This document shows positions 14,147-24,600 of a DNA stretch of 64,000 nucleotides, in pieces. The translations under genes and the position numbers were made by a program. The notes beneath the pieces are model-generated. The model searched no databases, was not told where the DNA came from, and saw nothing but the letters and a program-made list of their open reading frames with translations. The stretch's first letter is position 1. Every line of letters begins with the position of its first letter. Source of the DNA: Uloborus plumipes (Eukaryota > Arthropoda > Arachnida > Araneae > Uloboridae); assembly GCA_038373865.1 (NCBI GenBank), contig JAXGGA010003067.1, positions 45,420-109,419 of the forward strand, written 5' to 3'.

Positions 14147-14184
<38 letters not shown>

Positions 14185-15133
14185 AGAGTACTTTTCAGGG
14201 CCCCATCCCGGTTAAACCACGAGTCGTGGTTCGTACGGGGAACTTTGGAGTGAAAAGTGTAATTAAACATGAAATTGGTTAGAAGACGGTTATTGCTCGA
14301 CCGTGCCGGTGGCAGGGGTGCCCACAGGGTGGGATTATGGCGCAAGTTGCGCCATAAAAACTTTTAGGGGGGATTTTTTAAAACTAATTTATTTATTTGC
14401 TTATTTATTTAAATTATTTACTGATTTTTTTCCTTAAAATTATTCATTAATTAATATTTTAATTTAAATTAGTTCTTTAATTTCTTTATTATTATTTATT
14501 TATTTATTTATTTTGTGTGTGTGAATGTGCTTGGAATGTCTGGACGAGGGAAAAAGCGATTCTGTTCTACGCATAATTAGTACTTTTAGAAAATTAATAA
14601 TAAATAAAAAAATTAATAAATAATATTTAAAAGAATAAATAAGTAATATTCAAATAAATAAATAAATATTAAAAAAACATGTTTAAAAGAACAAATAAAA
14701 TAAAAAAGAGAGGTAAAAATAAAAATAAAAAGCACAAGAGGGTGATGAAAAAAATTTTTTTTTTTTTTTTGGGGGGGGGGGGATTTGCGCCATTGAGCTT
14801 GGGGGGATGGACACCCCTGGCCGGTGGGAATGTCACATCGATAAACCCATAGATAAGGCTTTAAGCCATATCACTGCATTTTTCTTTAATGAACGTATCA
14901 CAAATAACGCATATTTAGTATGTGACAGTGTGCGAAATAAATATTCGAACAAAATCTATGTGACTTACAAATTTTTATAATGAATTTGTTTCTTCATTTC
15001 AGATGCGGATATTTCCTTAAAAACAGTCGAAAAGAGGAAGAAAAAATTCAGAGGGAAGGGGAAGGACGGGAAATCCGGAAAGAAAATGGACGCCGCCTCT
15101 AATGGCAAGATGAAGGACAGCGGAGAGAAGTGA
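3166..15133 (+). CDS. Gene A: secreted six-cysteine protein with CCP/sushi-like core and Lys-rich tail (5 exons)
   Basis: Exons 3166-3193, 8883-9117, 10759-10880, 11595-11648 and 15003-15133 join in frame (570 nt, 189 aa plus stop). All introns are GT-AG, and phases match at every junction (1, 2, 1, 1). Residues 1-20 form a signal peptide starting MILTALIAFIFLSYPPASLA. The mature part has six cysteines; the segment CTVSCLGGF...IAC...VWMPEYRKC follows the C-terminal half of a CCP/sushi domain (C, GF, C, W, C). The tail (about 130-189) holds two SLKTV copies and a KRKKK-rich, Gly/Ser-rich end. An extracellular binding role is inferred only. I do not recognise the 45 residues before the sushi-like core. 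Exon 1 is short, so its link to exon 2 rests on phase and on the signal peptide formed by joining. Intron 1 carries an antisense DNA transposon. A polyadenylation signal ATTAAA lies at 15249-15254. Confidence 0.7.
3283..6783 (-). mobile_element. 3.5-kb DDE DNA transposon with 9-bp target duplication
   Basis: Perfect terminal repeats TAGGGTGGTCCTTA (3283-3296) and their inverse (6770-6783) are bounded by identical ATGTACCAT at 3274-3282 and 6784-6792. Subterminal similarity continues inward (AAGTCTTACCCCCT present in both ends), giving imperfect inverted repeats of about 80 bp. It encodes one spliced transposase on the minus strand and lies in intron 1 of gene A, antisense to it. A 9-bp duplication is typical of MULE-type elements, but the terminal sequence does not identify a superfamily to me. 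Confidence 0.9.
3590..6382 (-). pseudogene. Transposase of the 3283-6783 element, two exons, disabled
   Basis: Exon 1 is 6382-5796 (ATG at 6382; MAQNWSLRM...) and exon 2 is 5277-3590, with a GT-AG intron 5795-5278 (donor GTAAGT, acceptor TCTATTTTAG). The joined product would be about 757 aa, but exon 1 has a one-base insertion in an eight-T tract (5922-5929) and an in-frame TGA at 5892-5890 that looks like a CGA-to-TGA transition. Exon 2 is intact. Numbering exon 2 alone, HWDGK (D116), CDTTAANTG (D181), CRHH (210-213) and NDTAERG (E516) fit an RNase-H-fold DDE transposase carrying the C-x2-H signature downstream of the second D. It resembles arthropod DDE proteins I recall only as uncharacterised, so no family name is given. 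Confidence 0.8.
6931..8043. repeat. Dispersed repeat with inverted ends and internal tandem units
   Basis: GCCTACTTTCCCG near 6932 is answered by CGGGAAAGTAGGC near 8030. Between them are simple A/T and TAA repeats, two tandem units of about 147 bp (start 7491, 7639, with a partial third at 7784; shared core TTGTTCAAATCGG), a GACC microsatellite (7798-7827), and four GACTTGGCGATATTTTT-type minisatellite units (7903-7980). The ORFs here are by-products of the tandem units. Confidence 0.55.
7798..7830. repeat. (GACA/GACC)n microsatellite
   Basis: GACAGACAGACCGACCGACC followed by further GACC units at the end of the 147-bp tandem array. Confidence 0.85.
8596..8857. repeat. Inverted repeat next to exon 2 of gene A
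   Basis: The left arm, 8596-8653 (GAAGGGCTTGCTCCAAAAAG...), is mirrored by 8799-8857 with few differences, separated by about 145 bp. The right arm ends 25 nt before the acceptor of gene A exon 2, so in nascent RNA a stem could form just upstream of that splice site. Likely a short transposon remnant. Confidence 0.65.
8883..9117 (+). CDS. Gene A exon 2
   Basis: Strikingly GC-rich against its surroundings, as expected of coding sequence. Acceptor TTCATTCGCAG; a second AG 21 nt downstream (start 8904) is also in phase. Donor GTGAGC follows CACATGAA; unspliced reading would hit TGA at once, so splicing is needed. It encodes the end of the signal peptide, an acidic segment beginning GGRDAAEP, and two cysteines (TWCRIDDSDEMANFKC). 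Confidence 0.75.
9490..10200 (+). mobile_element. tRNA-derived SINE (family 2), split by a family-1 SINE
   Basis: A tRNA-like head ends with a B-box GGTTCGAATCC at 9663-9673; a second, degenerate tRNA-like head lies at 9492-9550, so the element may be dimeric. The body ends in CCAAATTGCCAGCCTGGCTGG and a CAACAACAAC tail at 10180-10195. It is interrupted by the minus-strand SINE at 9879-10166. Another copy occurs at about 26810-27890. Confidence 0.7.
9879..10166 (-). mobile_element. tRNA-derived SINE (family 1), inserted in another SINE
   Basis: Read on the minus strand it starts GGGCCGTGGTGGCCCGATCG (tRNA A-box region) and has the B-box GGGTTCGATCCC. It is flanked by a perfect 14-bp direct repeat, GCTGGCACAAGACA (9865-9878 and 10167-10180), as expected of L1-type retroposition. 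Further copies at 13955-14240 and 54316-55313. Confidence 0.85.
10759..10880 (+). CDS. Gene A exon 3 (sushi-like core)
   Basis: Acceptor TTTCCACTTTAG, phase 2 in and phase 1 out. Encodes 40 full codons with four cysteines: KCTVSCLGGFTTSDGE, then IACRAKDDVW and PEYRKC. The Cys-x-Gly-Phe ... Cys ... Trp ... Cys order is that of the second half of CCP domains. The donor is GTACCT, the weakest of the gene. Confidence 0.7.
11010..11440 (-). repeat. Diverged copy of the Helentron-like repeat R
   Basis: In reverse orientation it matches the central parts of the copies at 22821-23465 and 58741-61705: the GACGTCACGAGAAAACTCG-type core, the CATACGCACATACGTACA-type microsatellite, AACACTGATTTACC and the CGCCAAGTTGG palindromes. 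Its outer ends are not clear. Confidence 0.5.
11595..11648 (+). CDS. Gene A exon 4
   Basis: A 54-nt phase 1-1 exon between a strong acceptor (TGTGTTACAG) and donor (GTAAGT). It encodes SLKTVLSENSDLGLNSA; the SLKTV opening recurs in exon 5, suggesting an internal duplication. Being symmetric it could be skipped without changing frame. Confidence 0.65.
11925..12327. mobile_element. pogo/Tigger-like MITE
   Basis: TACAGTGCAGAACCTTTTAT at the left is mirrored by ...GGTTCTCTACTGTA at the right, both containing CCGGGA/TCCCGG blocks. TA target duplication at both ends. No coding capacity. Confidence 0.65.
12330..12596. repeat. GGACCTTYTG minisatellite
   Basis: About 16 irregular tandem units of 14-18 bp built on TGGACCTTYTGTYC. 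The open frames over this stretch reflect the repeat, not a protein gene. Confidence 0.8.
12895..13102. mobile_element. hAT-like MITE, 208 bp
   Basis: Ends CAGGCGCGGATCC and GATCCGCCCTTG form imperfect terminal repeats and are flanked by a perfect 8-bp duplication, GTCGACCC (12887-12894 and 13103-13110). Non-coding. Confidence 0.8.
13111..13954 (+). other. Intron 4 of gene A, no distinct feature
   Basis: AT-rich intronic sequence with C-homopolymers near 13160. Nothing recognisable was found on either strand. Confidence 0.4.
13955..14240 (+). mobile_element. tRNA-derived SINE (family 1), second copy
   Basis: Starts GGGTCGCAGTGACCCGATCA and carries a degenerate B-box (GGGCTCGATCC). The body matches the copies at 9879-10166 (inverted) and 54316-55313, including TAATGGTTGCTGGGG and CCGGTTAAACCACGAGTCG. 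A poly-A run (14149-14182) interrupts the body. Confidence 0.75.
14313..14819. mobile_element. hAT-like MITE, 507 bp
   Basis: CAGGGGTGCCCA and TGGACACCCCTG termini are flanked by a perfect 8-bp duplication, GCCGGTGG (14305-14312 and 14820-14827). The interior is low-complexity A/T with a T/G homopolymer junction at 14757-14782. Confidence 0.85.
15003..15133 (+). CDS. Gene A exon 5 (Lys-rich tail and stop)
   Basis: Acceptor TTCTTCATTTCAG, then 42 codons and TGA. The tail is highly basic (KRKKKFRGKGKDGKSGKK) with Gly and Ser, and has no cysteine. ATTAAA follows 116 nt after the stop. Confidence 0.7.
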
Positions 15134-15300
15134 AATACGAGACGCAGTTCGTACGAAAGACGAGGGGAATAACGATGTGGAGCAAGATGAAATGAATGTC
15201 ATGCTAAAAATGGACGCATGTGAAGATATTTTGAAAAAGAGAGGAAATATTAAAGTATTCTAGCTGGCTGTACTTTTGAAGTTATTTCATTTCATCTCTG

Positions 15301-16166
15301 TACAGTAACTTCCTGATTATCCGCGGAATAGTGTGGCACGGTAATTGCGGATAATCGAACAATAGGTAAAACACGATATTAATGCATGCAATAGCTTAAA
15401 AAAACACAGCACAGACAGTGAACTCTCACTTATACGCCGCCTCATTTATGCGCCTTTTTCACTTATACGACGATTTTAAATGATCCCAGCACACTACATT
15501 GCAAAATAATGATGTCATCATTCATTTATGCGTCGCTGTAAAGATACATATTTCACTTATGCGCCGAATTTTCTATAAAATGTGAAAAAAAAAATTTTAT
15601 TTTATTTAAAAAATAAGCATTTTTCTTCATTTCGCTCTTTAAATTGTCCGCATTTTTTGCTCACGGAAAGCATATTTTAGGCATGAACCACAGTTCGGAG
15701 AGGGACAATTATCTATTATGCATCGTTTTTAAAGGGAATAGTTTGAAATTAGGTATGCTATAATTTTTGTTCTCTCTTTATTATTGAAATTACGTTACAG
15801 TAGTTCCCAGACGGATATAATATGTCCCTTTTCTATAGAAACATTGTTATTCATTCCCTATGTTGCGTTTTAGTCCTTTGAATAGGCTTGTTCACTTATA
15901 CGTCTCTCTCACTTATGCGCCTTTTTCTGTTGGTCCCCAGGGCCGGCGCATAAGTGAGAGTTCACTGTACATTTAAAATGACAACATTGAATGTAAGAAA
16001 TACTTTGAAAAGCTAAAAACGACCAATAACGCACTTTTATTATTTATTTAATTAATATTCAGTAAATCATCACCGTAAAAGAAGAAACCTAAGTGTGAGA
16101 GATGTGCCGAAAGACCGAACCGCGGATAATGCGAAAGCCAATAATCGGGAGTTTATTGTACTGTCC
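15301..16166. mobile_element. pogo/Tigger-like MITE interrupted by another MITE
   Basis: TACAGTAACTTCCTGATTAT at the left matches the inverse of ...ATAATCGGGAGTTTATTGTACTGT at the right, with CCGCGGATAAT-type blocks. Its interior is split by the element at 15414-15969. Confidence 0.6.
15414..15969. mobile_element. MITE with CAGTGAACTCTCACTTAT ends, copy 1
   Basis: Terminal inverted repeats ACAGTGAACTCTCACTTATA / GCATAAGTGAGAGTTCACTGTA. Multiple ACTTATRCGCC submotifs repeat internally. It lies inside the MITE at 15301-16166. A second copy in opposite orientation is at 28146-28705. Confidence 0.8.
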
Positions 16167-16169
16167 AAC

Positions 16170-17600
16170 CATCGATGACATGGAAAGGTGTACACCGCTT
16201 TATGGGCGGAAATGGAAGCATGTATGTATAAGTTAGCAGGGTTGCTAGTTCTTACAGAACTGGTAGGAAGGAAGTTTGTCACTTTTGGCAATTTTCTCTG
16301 CAATAAAAAAAAAAAGGCTCGATTCGAATTCGATTTCGGCTGCAATAAAAATTTGAGCTCTGGCCCAGGCTACTACCAAGGCCAGAGCTCGAAATTGAAC
16401 TTTTAGTATCTTTGTATGTTTTATTCAAGGATAGTGTTGTTTGTATGAAATACGATTGTAGAATAAATCTAAATCATTTCCGGAAATTAAAAAAAAAAAA
16501 AAGAGAGAGAAAAGGAAAAATGCATATTTTAAGTGAAGTTCATTTCCTTTAATTTTTTTTATTTCCGTATCATATGAACGTAGCACACACAAATAAAGTA
16601 CACAATCCAGAATCATATTATTGAAAAAAATATTTTCGACAAATTTGGTGTTTCTGTTATTGATGGAAATGGCTCATTGTGTATAATAGTGCTCACGTGG
16701 TGCTATGCGCGTAAAATGGCTAAGAAAGATGAAAATAAATATATTATGTGTAAAATCTTAGGATAGGATCTCAACCCCATTGTAGAACATAAATGACATA
16801 AGCGCAAAAAGTCAAAGAGAAAGTTACAGCAAATCTCGGTTGGAATAAAGAGGAATACCTCAAAAATTGCAAACGTTTTATACGTGCTGCTGCAAAACAG
16901 TGATTATGTGACTATTATTAGTTTTCTTTGAGGTACAGAATTTAAGTGATGATATTTGAACGAGAATGTCCATTACTACTCTGCCGTGCTAAACGCAAAA
17001 ATGGTACCTGCAGTCGAGCTCACAGTGAGATAAAACTCTTTAAAGTTTTGCGTCACCATGTATTTGATTCAGATGATACTTTTTCAGAATTTTTTAAAAA
17101 ATATGTCCCGTTTTCAAATGACCATTGTACTATTGTATTTAGGTAAAATACGTCACAAAGAGACACCTGGTGGCGAAAACTTAACCTATTAATGCCTGAC
17201 ATTTTTTTCCAAAGATATTTGGTATACTGGTTACAAACAGTGCTTAATGGACAGGAAAAATAATACAAAAAATATTATGTAAAAAATATTTTTTTTTATG
17301 AAGGAAAGAAAAATCGTCCCTTAAAAGTTACGATAGACCCCAGAGGGTACGTACTTTTTTTTACTGAAATTTTTTTTTCTGCCTACGATATAATATCTAA
17401 AAAGACATTTTCTAAGAAGAAATAAAATCAGCAATGAACATAAACTGGGAAGCTGGGAATCACTTTGAAAACTAAGCTTTTTTTTCTTGAGATTGTGAAA
17501 GATGTCATTTTTGATAAAGAACATATGAAAACTGCTACAGAACACACTTTACAATAGTTATGTGCTGCAATCTGTTAATAACGCATTGAATCAATATCAA
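16170..17600. other. Intergenic DNA between gene A and gene B
   Basis: The 3' ends of genes A (+) and B (-) converge across this stretch. AT-rich with poly-T and poly-A runs; no coding exon, tRNA or clear element found. The short ORFs lack coding character. Confidence 0.4.
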
Positions 17601-17619
17601 GGTACTCATTGAACACTTG

Positions 17620-17751
17620 AACCCCTGGCTTTCAGAAATCAATGTATTTACATATAAGTGGGCGTGGTTTTTTATGTTTTCCGATGAAATTGCATTGTGT
17701 TTGGACCCTTTGCCCCCCCCCCCCCTGGAAAAACTTGAAATGACGTCCCTG
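17620..17751. repeat. Fragment of a hAT-like MITE shared with 44481-44648
   Basis: ATTTACATATAAGTGGGC, a C-run, and CTTGAAATGACGTCCCTG match the 3' two-thirds of the element at 44481-44648. The left end is missing here. Confidence 0.7.
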
Positions 17752-17876
17752 TTCCGATCCTTTTTTGGACCGTCCCTAAAGAGGGACGCTAGGCATTGAT
17801 GGGTTAATTTTGTCAAAAAGTGTAGAAACCACTTTTGTGCTTAACACGGCAGTGTGGTTCTTTTTCTGCTACGCAG

Positions 17877-18646
17877 TCATTCTTTCTTCTTCGGATAAAC
17901 GCACTGTCTTCTCCCGTGGTCGTAGACGAGGTTGGAAGGGCAGGTGAGCACGGAGAGGTGTCCGTTGTTGCAGGCGATGAACTTGTGCTTGTCGTAAGGG
18001 TGCGGGAACCAGCCGTTCTTCTCCGGGCACTTGAGCTGGGACTCGTCCCACTCCGTCGTCGAGGGCTCCTCCGTTTCTTTAGTCGTTGTTGTTGTAGCGG
18101 CGGTGATTGTAGGAGGAGCTGTTGGTGTTGTAGTTGTTGGAGGAATTGTTGGGGTGGATGTTGTGGGAGGAGCTGTTGGGGTTGTAGTTGTCGGAGGAGC
18201 TGTTGGGGTCGTAGTTGTCGGAGGAGCAGTTGGAGTTGGAGTTGTCGGAGGAGCTGTTGGAGTTGGAGTTGTTGGCGGGATTGTAGGAGTAGCTGTCGTA
18301 GGAGGAGCAGTTGGGGCTGGAGTTGGAGGAGCTGTTGGAGTGGTAGTTGTGGGAGGAGCTGTTGGGGTTGTAGTTGTTGTTGGAGGTGCTGTGGGAGTGG
18401 TAGTTGTGGGAGGGTCTGTGGGAGTGGTAGTTGTGGTATGGTCCGTAGGAGTGGTAGTTGTAGGCAGGGCTGTAGAAGTTGTAGTTGTAGGAGGAGTTGT
18501 TGTAGTTGTAGGAGGAGTTGTTGTAGTTGTAGGAGGAGTTGTTGTAGTTGTAGGAGGAGTTGTTGTAGTTGTTGTTCTTGTAGTACGAGTCGTGGAAGTT
18601 GTACGAGTTGTGCGGGTAGTACGAGTTGTTCTTGTAGTGCTTGTAC
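17877..18646 (-). CDS. Gene B exon 4: Thr/Pro mucin region and CBM14-3
   Basis: Acceptor TATTTTTGTTTCAG; 255 codons and TGA at 17879-17877. It opens with RTT-type repeats, continues with TTTTPP and TTTTPTAPP repeats, then a CBM14 domain from WDESQLKCPEKNGWFPHPYD to CVYPKKKE. Cys1, 3, 4 and 5 are present with normal spacing (Cys3-x9-Cys4-x12-Cys5); Cys2 is Lys, and the stop falls exactly seven residues after Cys5 where Cys6 belongs. Reading past TGA would add only 12 codons before TAA. The repeat makes several other frames open on both strands; only the Thr/Pro frame has splice-phase and domain support. Confidence 0.88.
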
Positions 18647-21600
18647 CTGAAACAAAAATAGCATGTTAGGCTCAACGAACATTAAAATGTTACATTATTT
18701 TGAAGGATACTATCTTTGATACATTATTCATGAAACATTTTAATCTGACTGGTGCGGGCTTCTGTGTGTTGAGATATTTTCGCAAAAGTATTTCAATAGT
18801 TATGTATGTTAAATGTAGAGGAATAATTCAATATTAATTAAGGGAATTTTTTTTTAAATGTTACTTTCGTTTTCTTGATATAAAGTAGCAAATTATAATT
18901 CATTTATGAAACTGTTAGCTTTATTAAGCTATGCGCTGTGTTGTTGCCGTGAATCACATAACGAATTAAAACATTACATTTCAGAGCGAAGAACGACTCG
19001 AGTTTTATTCTAGAATATATACAGCTAAACATTTACATAAAACGTAAATCATAAAAATGATTGACAATTAAAAGTGTTCTTTGGCTACGTCTTGTCTTGA
19101 CGTTTGAAAATTCAGTTTTCATGGAAGTGTGAAAAAATATAGTTAGCTGCCTAACAGAAACATCAACGAGCACGACTTATTTAGCTTTTAAAAATGACTG
19201 TTAATGGGACATTTTTAGCTTGAAAAATGTTCTATAGTTGGAAACGAAACACAAAGCGTAAAAGAGTTATGAAATTGTATTAAACAGGATTGGGTAAATC
19301 GAACATTATTCGAGAGAATTATTCCAAAACAAAAGGAATAATATAATAGGAATGATGATGATGATAATAACAAAGTAAATTAATTTTTCCCGTAAGAATT
19401 GCGTAAAGAAATAAAAACAAATTAAATTTGGGTAACTCTCGTGAAATTAAAAATTTCCCTATTGCTTTTTCTTAGCGATATAATGCTTGCACAGTCGCTA
19501 AACGCAGCGTAATATTGGTTATGAGCTTGAGTAGTTGAAACGTTACAGTTGAAGGAAGGGTCAGGGGGAAAAACCACGGTAGTCCACTTTTTGTTGAATT
19601 TAAACTGATGCTACCACCTGTTAGAAAAATAAGTGTAATTTCGTTTAGTATATGCAATATTCGTGAAAAAACACTGTAGTCCATGTATTATTGTCATTTT
19701 AGAACAAGCATACTGGGGAAGTTTATGAGTTCGTAAAGTTTAAATTTCGTTTTTCTCAAAATGAATCAAATGTGACTACCGTGGTTTTTCCCCCTGACCC
19801 TTCAGTTGCGTCAATAAATGCTTTTACTTGGCGAAGGAGTAAAAAGTACAAGATTTGAGTTCTTTATTGCAACCCAATTTTGGCGGTTCTGTTCTTCATT
19901 TTTTCTACATCTGACTCCTCATCACAAAAACGTAGTCTTTTGTACCGAGGCGGGTTTCCTATTCATTTACTATAACTTTGGTTGGTTGGATAGGATTTAC
20001 TGGAACAGGGGCCTTAAAATCTTTACTGCTCCAAGCGATACAATTGCTTAAAAATAAAAATATGCTAAAAGTAAAATTATTAAAATACGACGTACATAAA
20101 ACTTCTAACTTTTTTTAAACATTTCTAAAAGAGACACACATACGATATTAAAATTCTGAACAATTAGTTGGAAGTAAAAACTCAAATAATTTTGGCTAAT
20201 ACCAGAAACGCAATTGACGAAACAAACACAGACAACACAAAATAAAGACAAAGACAAAAACACTAAATCAGACACATAAAGCCAATTGCTTGAAAAAGGG
20301 GAAAAAATGAGGGTGGAGTGCGTCCCCGAGCATCTCCATCAAAGATGGATAAAAACGGCTAGAAAATTTAAAACGAGCTTTATTAAAATAACTTTGGTAT
20401 TTTGAAAGAATTATGGGCATTTCGACATAAAATGTTCGTGTCAATATTGGTGACTTAAGGCCCATTCACATTACGACCGTTCCGGACGGACGGGAAAAGT
20501 TTTGAGCATTTGCACTAGCTCCATTCGAAAGTCACGTGACGGTATTCCCCGACAAATAAAAAGAGCACGCACATGGCGAGAGCCAATGAAGTCGCTACCG
20601 AAAAAACCGGACGGCTATGAGCGCCGACGACATCCGACATTCCCGAACGGTGACGGAAGCCGATTGATTGTTCGGCGTGCTGTCATGGCGACGGATTCCG
20701 AAAACCAGTTTTGCAGCGAAAAATTCGGATCGGACGACCGGATCGGTAGTAATGTTATAGCGCTTTATTGAAAGAAAATATTTCCACTTACTTTCCACGC
20801 ACGTATACAGCTCCGGCCATTCACACTTCTCCAGGGCGGGGTTAAAGAGCAGATCGCCCGGGCACCGCTTCTCCGTCGGATTCCCGTTGCAGCATTGGAA
20901 GTACACTTTACAGTTAGTGTTCGGTTTCAAGAAATTCCCATTGGGCCGGATGCATTCTTTCCTGCCGGGCTCTGAAAGAAAAACACACACACATTAGCTA
21001 CCAGTTTTTGTTGGCTCTCTTCGCTCTATAAGAGGATTTTTGCCTCTAGCTCGTTTAATTCCTATACAATGAGGACGAGTGCATAATAAGCACGAAACTG
21101 CAGTCCGCTTTAAAAGTGCTGAATAAGTCAAATTTAGTGATAATAACGCTAATATCGGTTAGTTTACCGAATGCATTACAGCAAAAAGTTTAGAGTAGTT
21201 ATTCATTTCCCTTTTTAAGTGTTAAAAAGAGTCATTAATTCGATAACTGAATACGTTAAATTCAGTAAAGGAAATTCCAACTACTGTTCGTTCCTGAATG
21301 CCTTATAGCAAAAGTACATGGTGCGTCCCCAAAGTAATGCGAAGGATTTTTTTCTGGCGTAATGGTACATCGCAGCGTGTTCTAACCAGCTGGGCCAGGT
21401 GTAGGGGGGTGTAGGCTTTAAATTGCGCCAGGTGTTTTTTAGTTGTCAGCTGCCAGAGAGGCAAAACGTGTGATAAAGTGAACCCCTTTTTCAGTAAATG
21501 TGACACGAGAAAATGGACAATTCGAAGGAGCAACGGTGCGCTATCAAGTTTTGTGTTAAACTTGGGAAGTCTGGCACCGAAACGTTTCAATTAATTCAGC

Positions 21601-24600
21601 AGGCCTTTGGGACTGATTGCTTGTTCCAATCCTAAGTTTTCCGATGGCACAAGTCGTTCATGGTGGGTCGAGAGAACATCACAGACGAACCTCGCAGCAG
21701 GCGGCCGTCAACCTCACGAGCCGACAAAAATGTGACGCGTGTGCGTGATTGTTTGAACTCTGACAGACGATTGAGCCTTCAATTGATAGCACAGACTCTA
21801 AACTTAACAAATTCAACTGTTCATCGCATTGTCACAGAAGATTTGAACATGAGAAAGGTGTGTGCCAAACTGGTTCCAAAAGTTTTGACAGACGAACAAA
21901 AACACCTGAGAGTGCTCCGATGCCAAGAAATGTTGGAAATGTGTGAAAAAGATCCTAATTTTTTGAACGTAGTTATCACCGGTGATGAGTCCTGGATTTT
22001 TGAGTATGATCCTGTTACAAAAAGGCACTCTCCCCGTCCCAAGAAAGCAATCATGAGCAAGTCCAGGATCAAAACCATGCTCATTGTTTTCTTTGACGTC
22101 AGAGGTATTGTGCGCCACGAATTTGTACCGACTTGGACAACAGTTAACTCAGTTTTCTACTTGGAAGTGCTTAAAAAACTAAAAAGGACTGTCGCCCGTC
22201 GCCGAAACGACAGCAAGGACACGTGGAACCTTCATCACGATAATGCGCCGAGTCACAGCACTTTCATTATTAACGATTTCCTGGCCATGGCTCACACCCC
22301 ATTGGTTCCCCAGCCTTCTTACACTCCTGACCTGGTTCCTGCGGACTTTTTTCTATTTCCTAGGTTGAAAAGAGCAATGAAAGGTGAACATTGGGGCTCG
22401 ATTGAGAGCATTCAAGCTCATGTCACATCGGCTCTGAAGGACATTCCAAAACAAGCCTTCCAAGATGCCTTCCAGGGTTGGAAACACCGTCTACAGAAGT
22501 GTATCAATGCAAGAGGGTGCTATTTTGAGGATTTTTGACTTTTTATATGAATATCTTCAGTAAGTGTTTTTTTATGAATTTTTTCGCATTACTTCTGGGA
22601 CGCACCATGTATACAGTAATCACAATAAAAAAAGAAGAAAAGTAAAAAAAATAAAGTAAAATAAATAAATAAATAAAGATACTGATTTAAATTATTACTG
22701 TACTCAAATTGGCAATTACAGTTCCTCTTCTTCCTTTCACCTATTTTTATATGAAATCAGACCTGTCACTTAGGGGATTAGGAGAGGACAATGTCGCCTA
22801 CTGGATAACAGTAAAAAAAATCTGGTATGGACCCCACACTACTTCCTTTTACGTGTAAAGTTCTTAGTAGTTGTCTTAAGTAATAAAAAAAGTGCTTGGA
22901 GTGAACAAGGTAACAATTCAAATATTTACTCCCCTAGTCTGCCACGAAACAATGCAAAAAATATTTTACAATGGTTAATTTTTTAAATATTACTGATTTT
23001 AATATCATTCAGTGAATTTTTCGCAAAATATCGCCAATAGCGCTAAGTTGAACCCAAATTCAAAAAATAATTTTTTCGCCAAATTTGTTGCCAACTTGGC
23101 CATATGTCGCCAAGTTGGCGTCAAACACTTAACGACCGAAAGCTTGGCGACATATCGCCAAGTGGTCGCGCCAATTTATATCACTTGAGTCTGCATTGAA
23201 GTTAACACTGATTTACGATTTACCCCCAAAAAAGAGGTAAAACACCCCCTTGGGAACATTCGAATGCAATCACAAGGGGAGGTGCACAACTAGACCATCC
23301 TCAGAGCCTACATACCAAGCTAGACGCTTCTACGGCATATAGTTTTTCATTCCTAACATTCATTCGAGGGTGAGCAAAATCAAAATTTAGACTCAAATTT
23401 GAGTGATTTTTTTTTTTTTTTTCGCGATCACAATACTTCCTTTACTACGTAAAAAGAAGTAAAAAGGGAAAAAATTGGAAATAATAAGCTTGTATAAAAT
23501 GACATAACAAGAGCGTTAAATGAGCAAAATGGGACGACGTGTAAAAAAGTACAAATAAGTACAATGAAGAGCCTTGAATTTTACAGCCTCGAAACAGCTG
23601 TTTGCTGAGATTTTCAACTCCTTTTGTGTGCTTATGCGTACTTTTTTACACGTTGTCTCATAATACTCCCCCACCATTTTTCCCACAGTATAGTTTTCGA
23701 CTGTTTTCCATTAGAGCGCCAGAGCTTTACTCTGCCCTCTTCTTCAATACCAACAAGTCCGTAAGAGTCAAGTTACAGACTGAAACATTCACGTCTAACA
23801 TTTTAAATACCCAGGCAAGTACAAAATATTGCTTTTGAATGTTATTAAGACATATAAAAAAGAAACATTAGCTTATTAAGATTAATATTGGTTTATCAGT
23901 ACATTAATTGACAGAAAAATTGTATGATTCATCGAAAGGTAAGGATCTGCTTGGATAAGTCATTAACATCAAATAAGGAAAACAAACATTTCAACTCATC
24001 ATCAAAAACTAGCTGTCGTGGCCGTCACGAAACTTTCTTCTATATCTATCTTATGAATTCCGGTTACAAAATAAAATACGTACTCGCCCGAGTAATTGGA
24101 GACAGTTACAATTTCCCAATTATCGTAATAACCCTGCAAATTCAGAATCAACGAGCGAAATTGGAAATCATTGCAAAAGCCTTGTTTAGATAAATTGCAA
24201 ACATTTTATTTGTTAGTAAAAAGAAATTGGCAACAGTTAAAAATTTCAAATCATTGAAAGTTTTCAGCTGTTTTGATAATTAAATAGCGTGAAAGCGATT
24301 TTTTAATGAATTAATTTTTCGCATTGTTGACTAAGCGCAAAGATCACCCCATCCTCCCCCTGAGGAGATTGGCGACAAAATTTAATCGATGCTTGCTTCC
24401 ATATTGAGTTAGTGTTATTCCAAATTTCATTCAAATCGCAGCAATATTTCCCGAGATACAGTAGGTGCAATGACAAAATAAGCACTTTTGATTGCTCCAC
24501 CCCCCTTGGAGATATTGACAAACAAATTGAATCAGCACCTGTACTCAGTAGGGTCTACCTATGGACCAATTTTCGTTTGATTCCGCCGGTTACTTCCTGA

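Noticed and set aside
17835..18682. Long open frames of 198-289 codons on both strands (Gln/Leu-, Tyr/Asn- and Val/Gly-rich)
   Set aside because: They are shadows of the Thr/Pro repeat of gene B exon 4. Only the Thr/Pro frame has matching splice phase and leads into a CBM14 domain.
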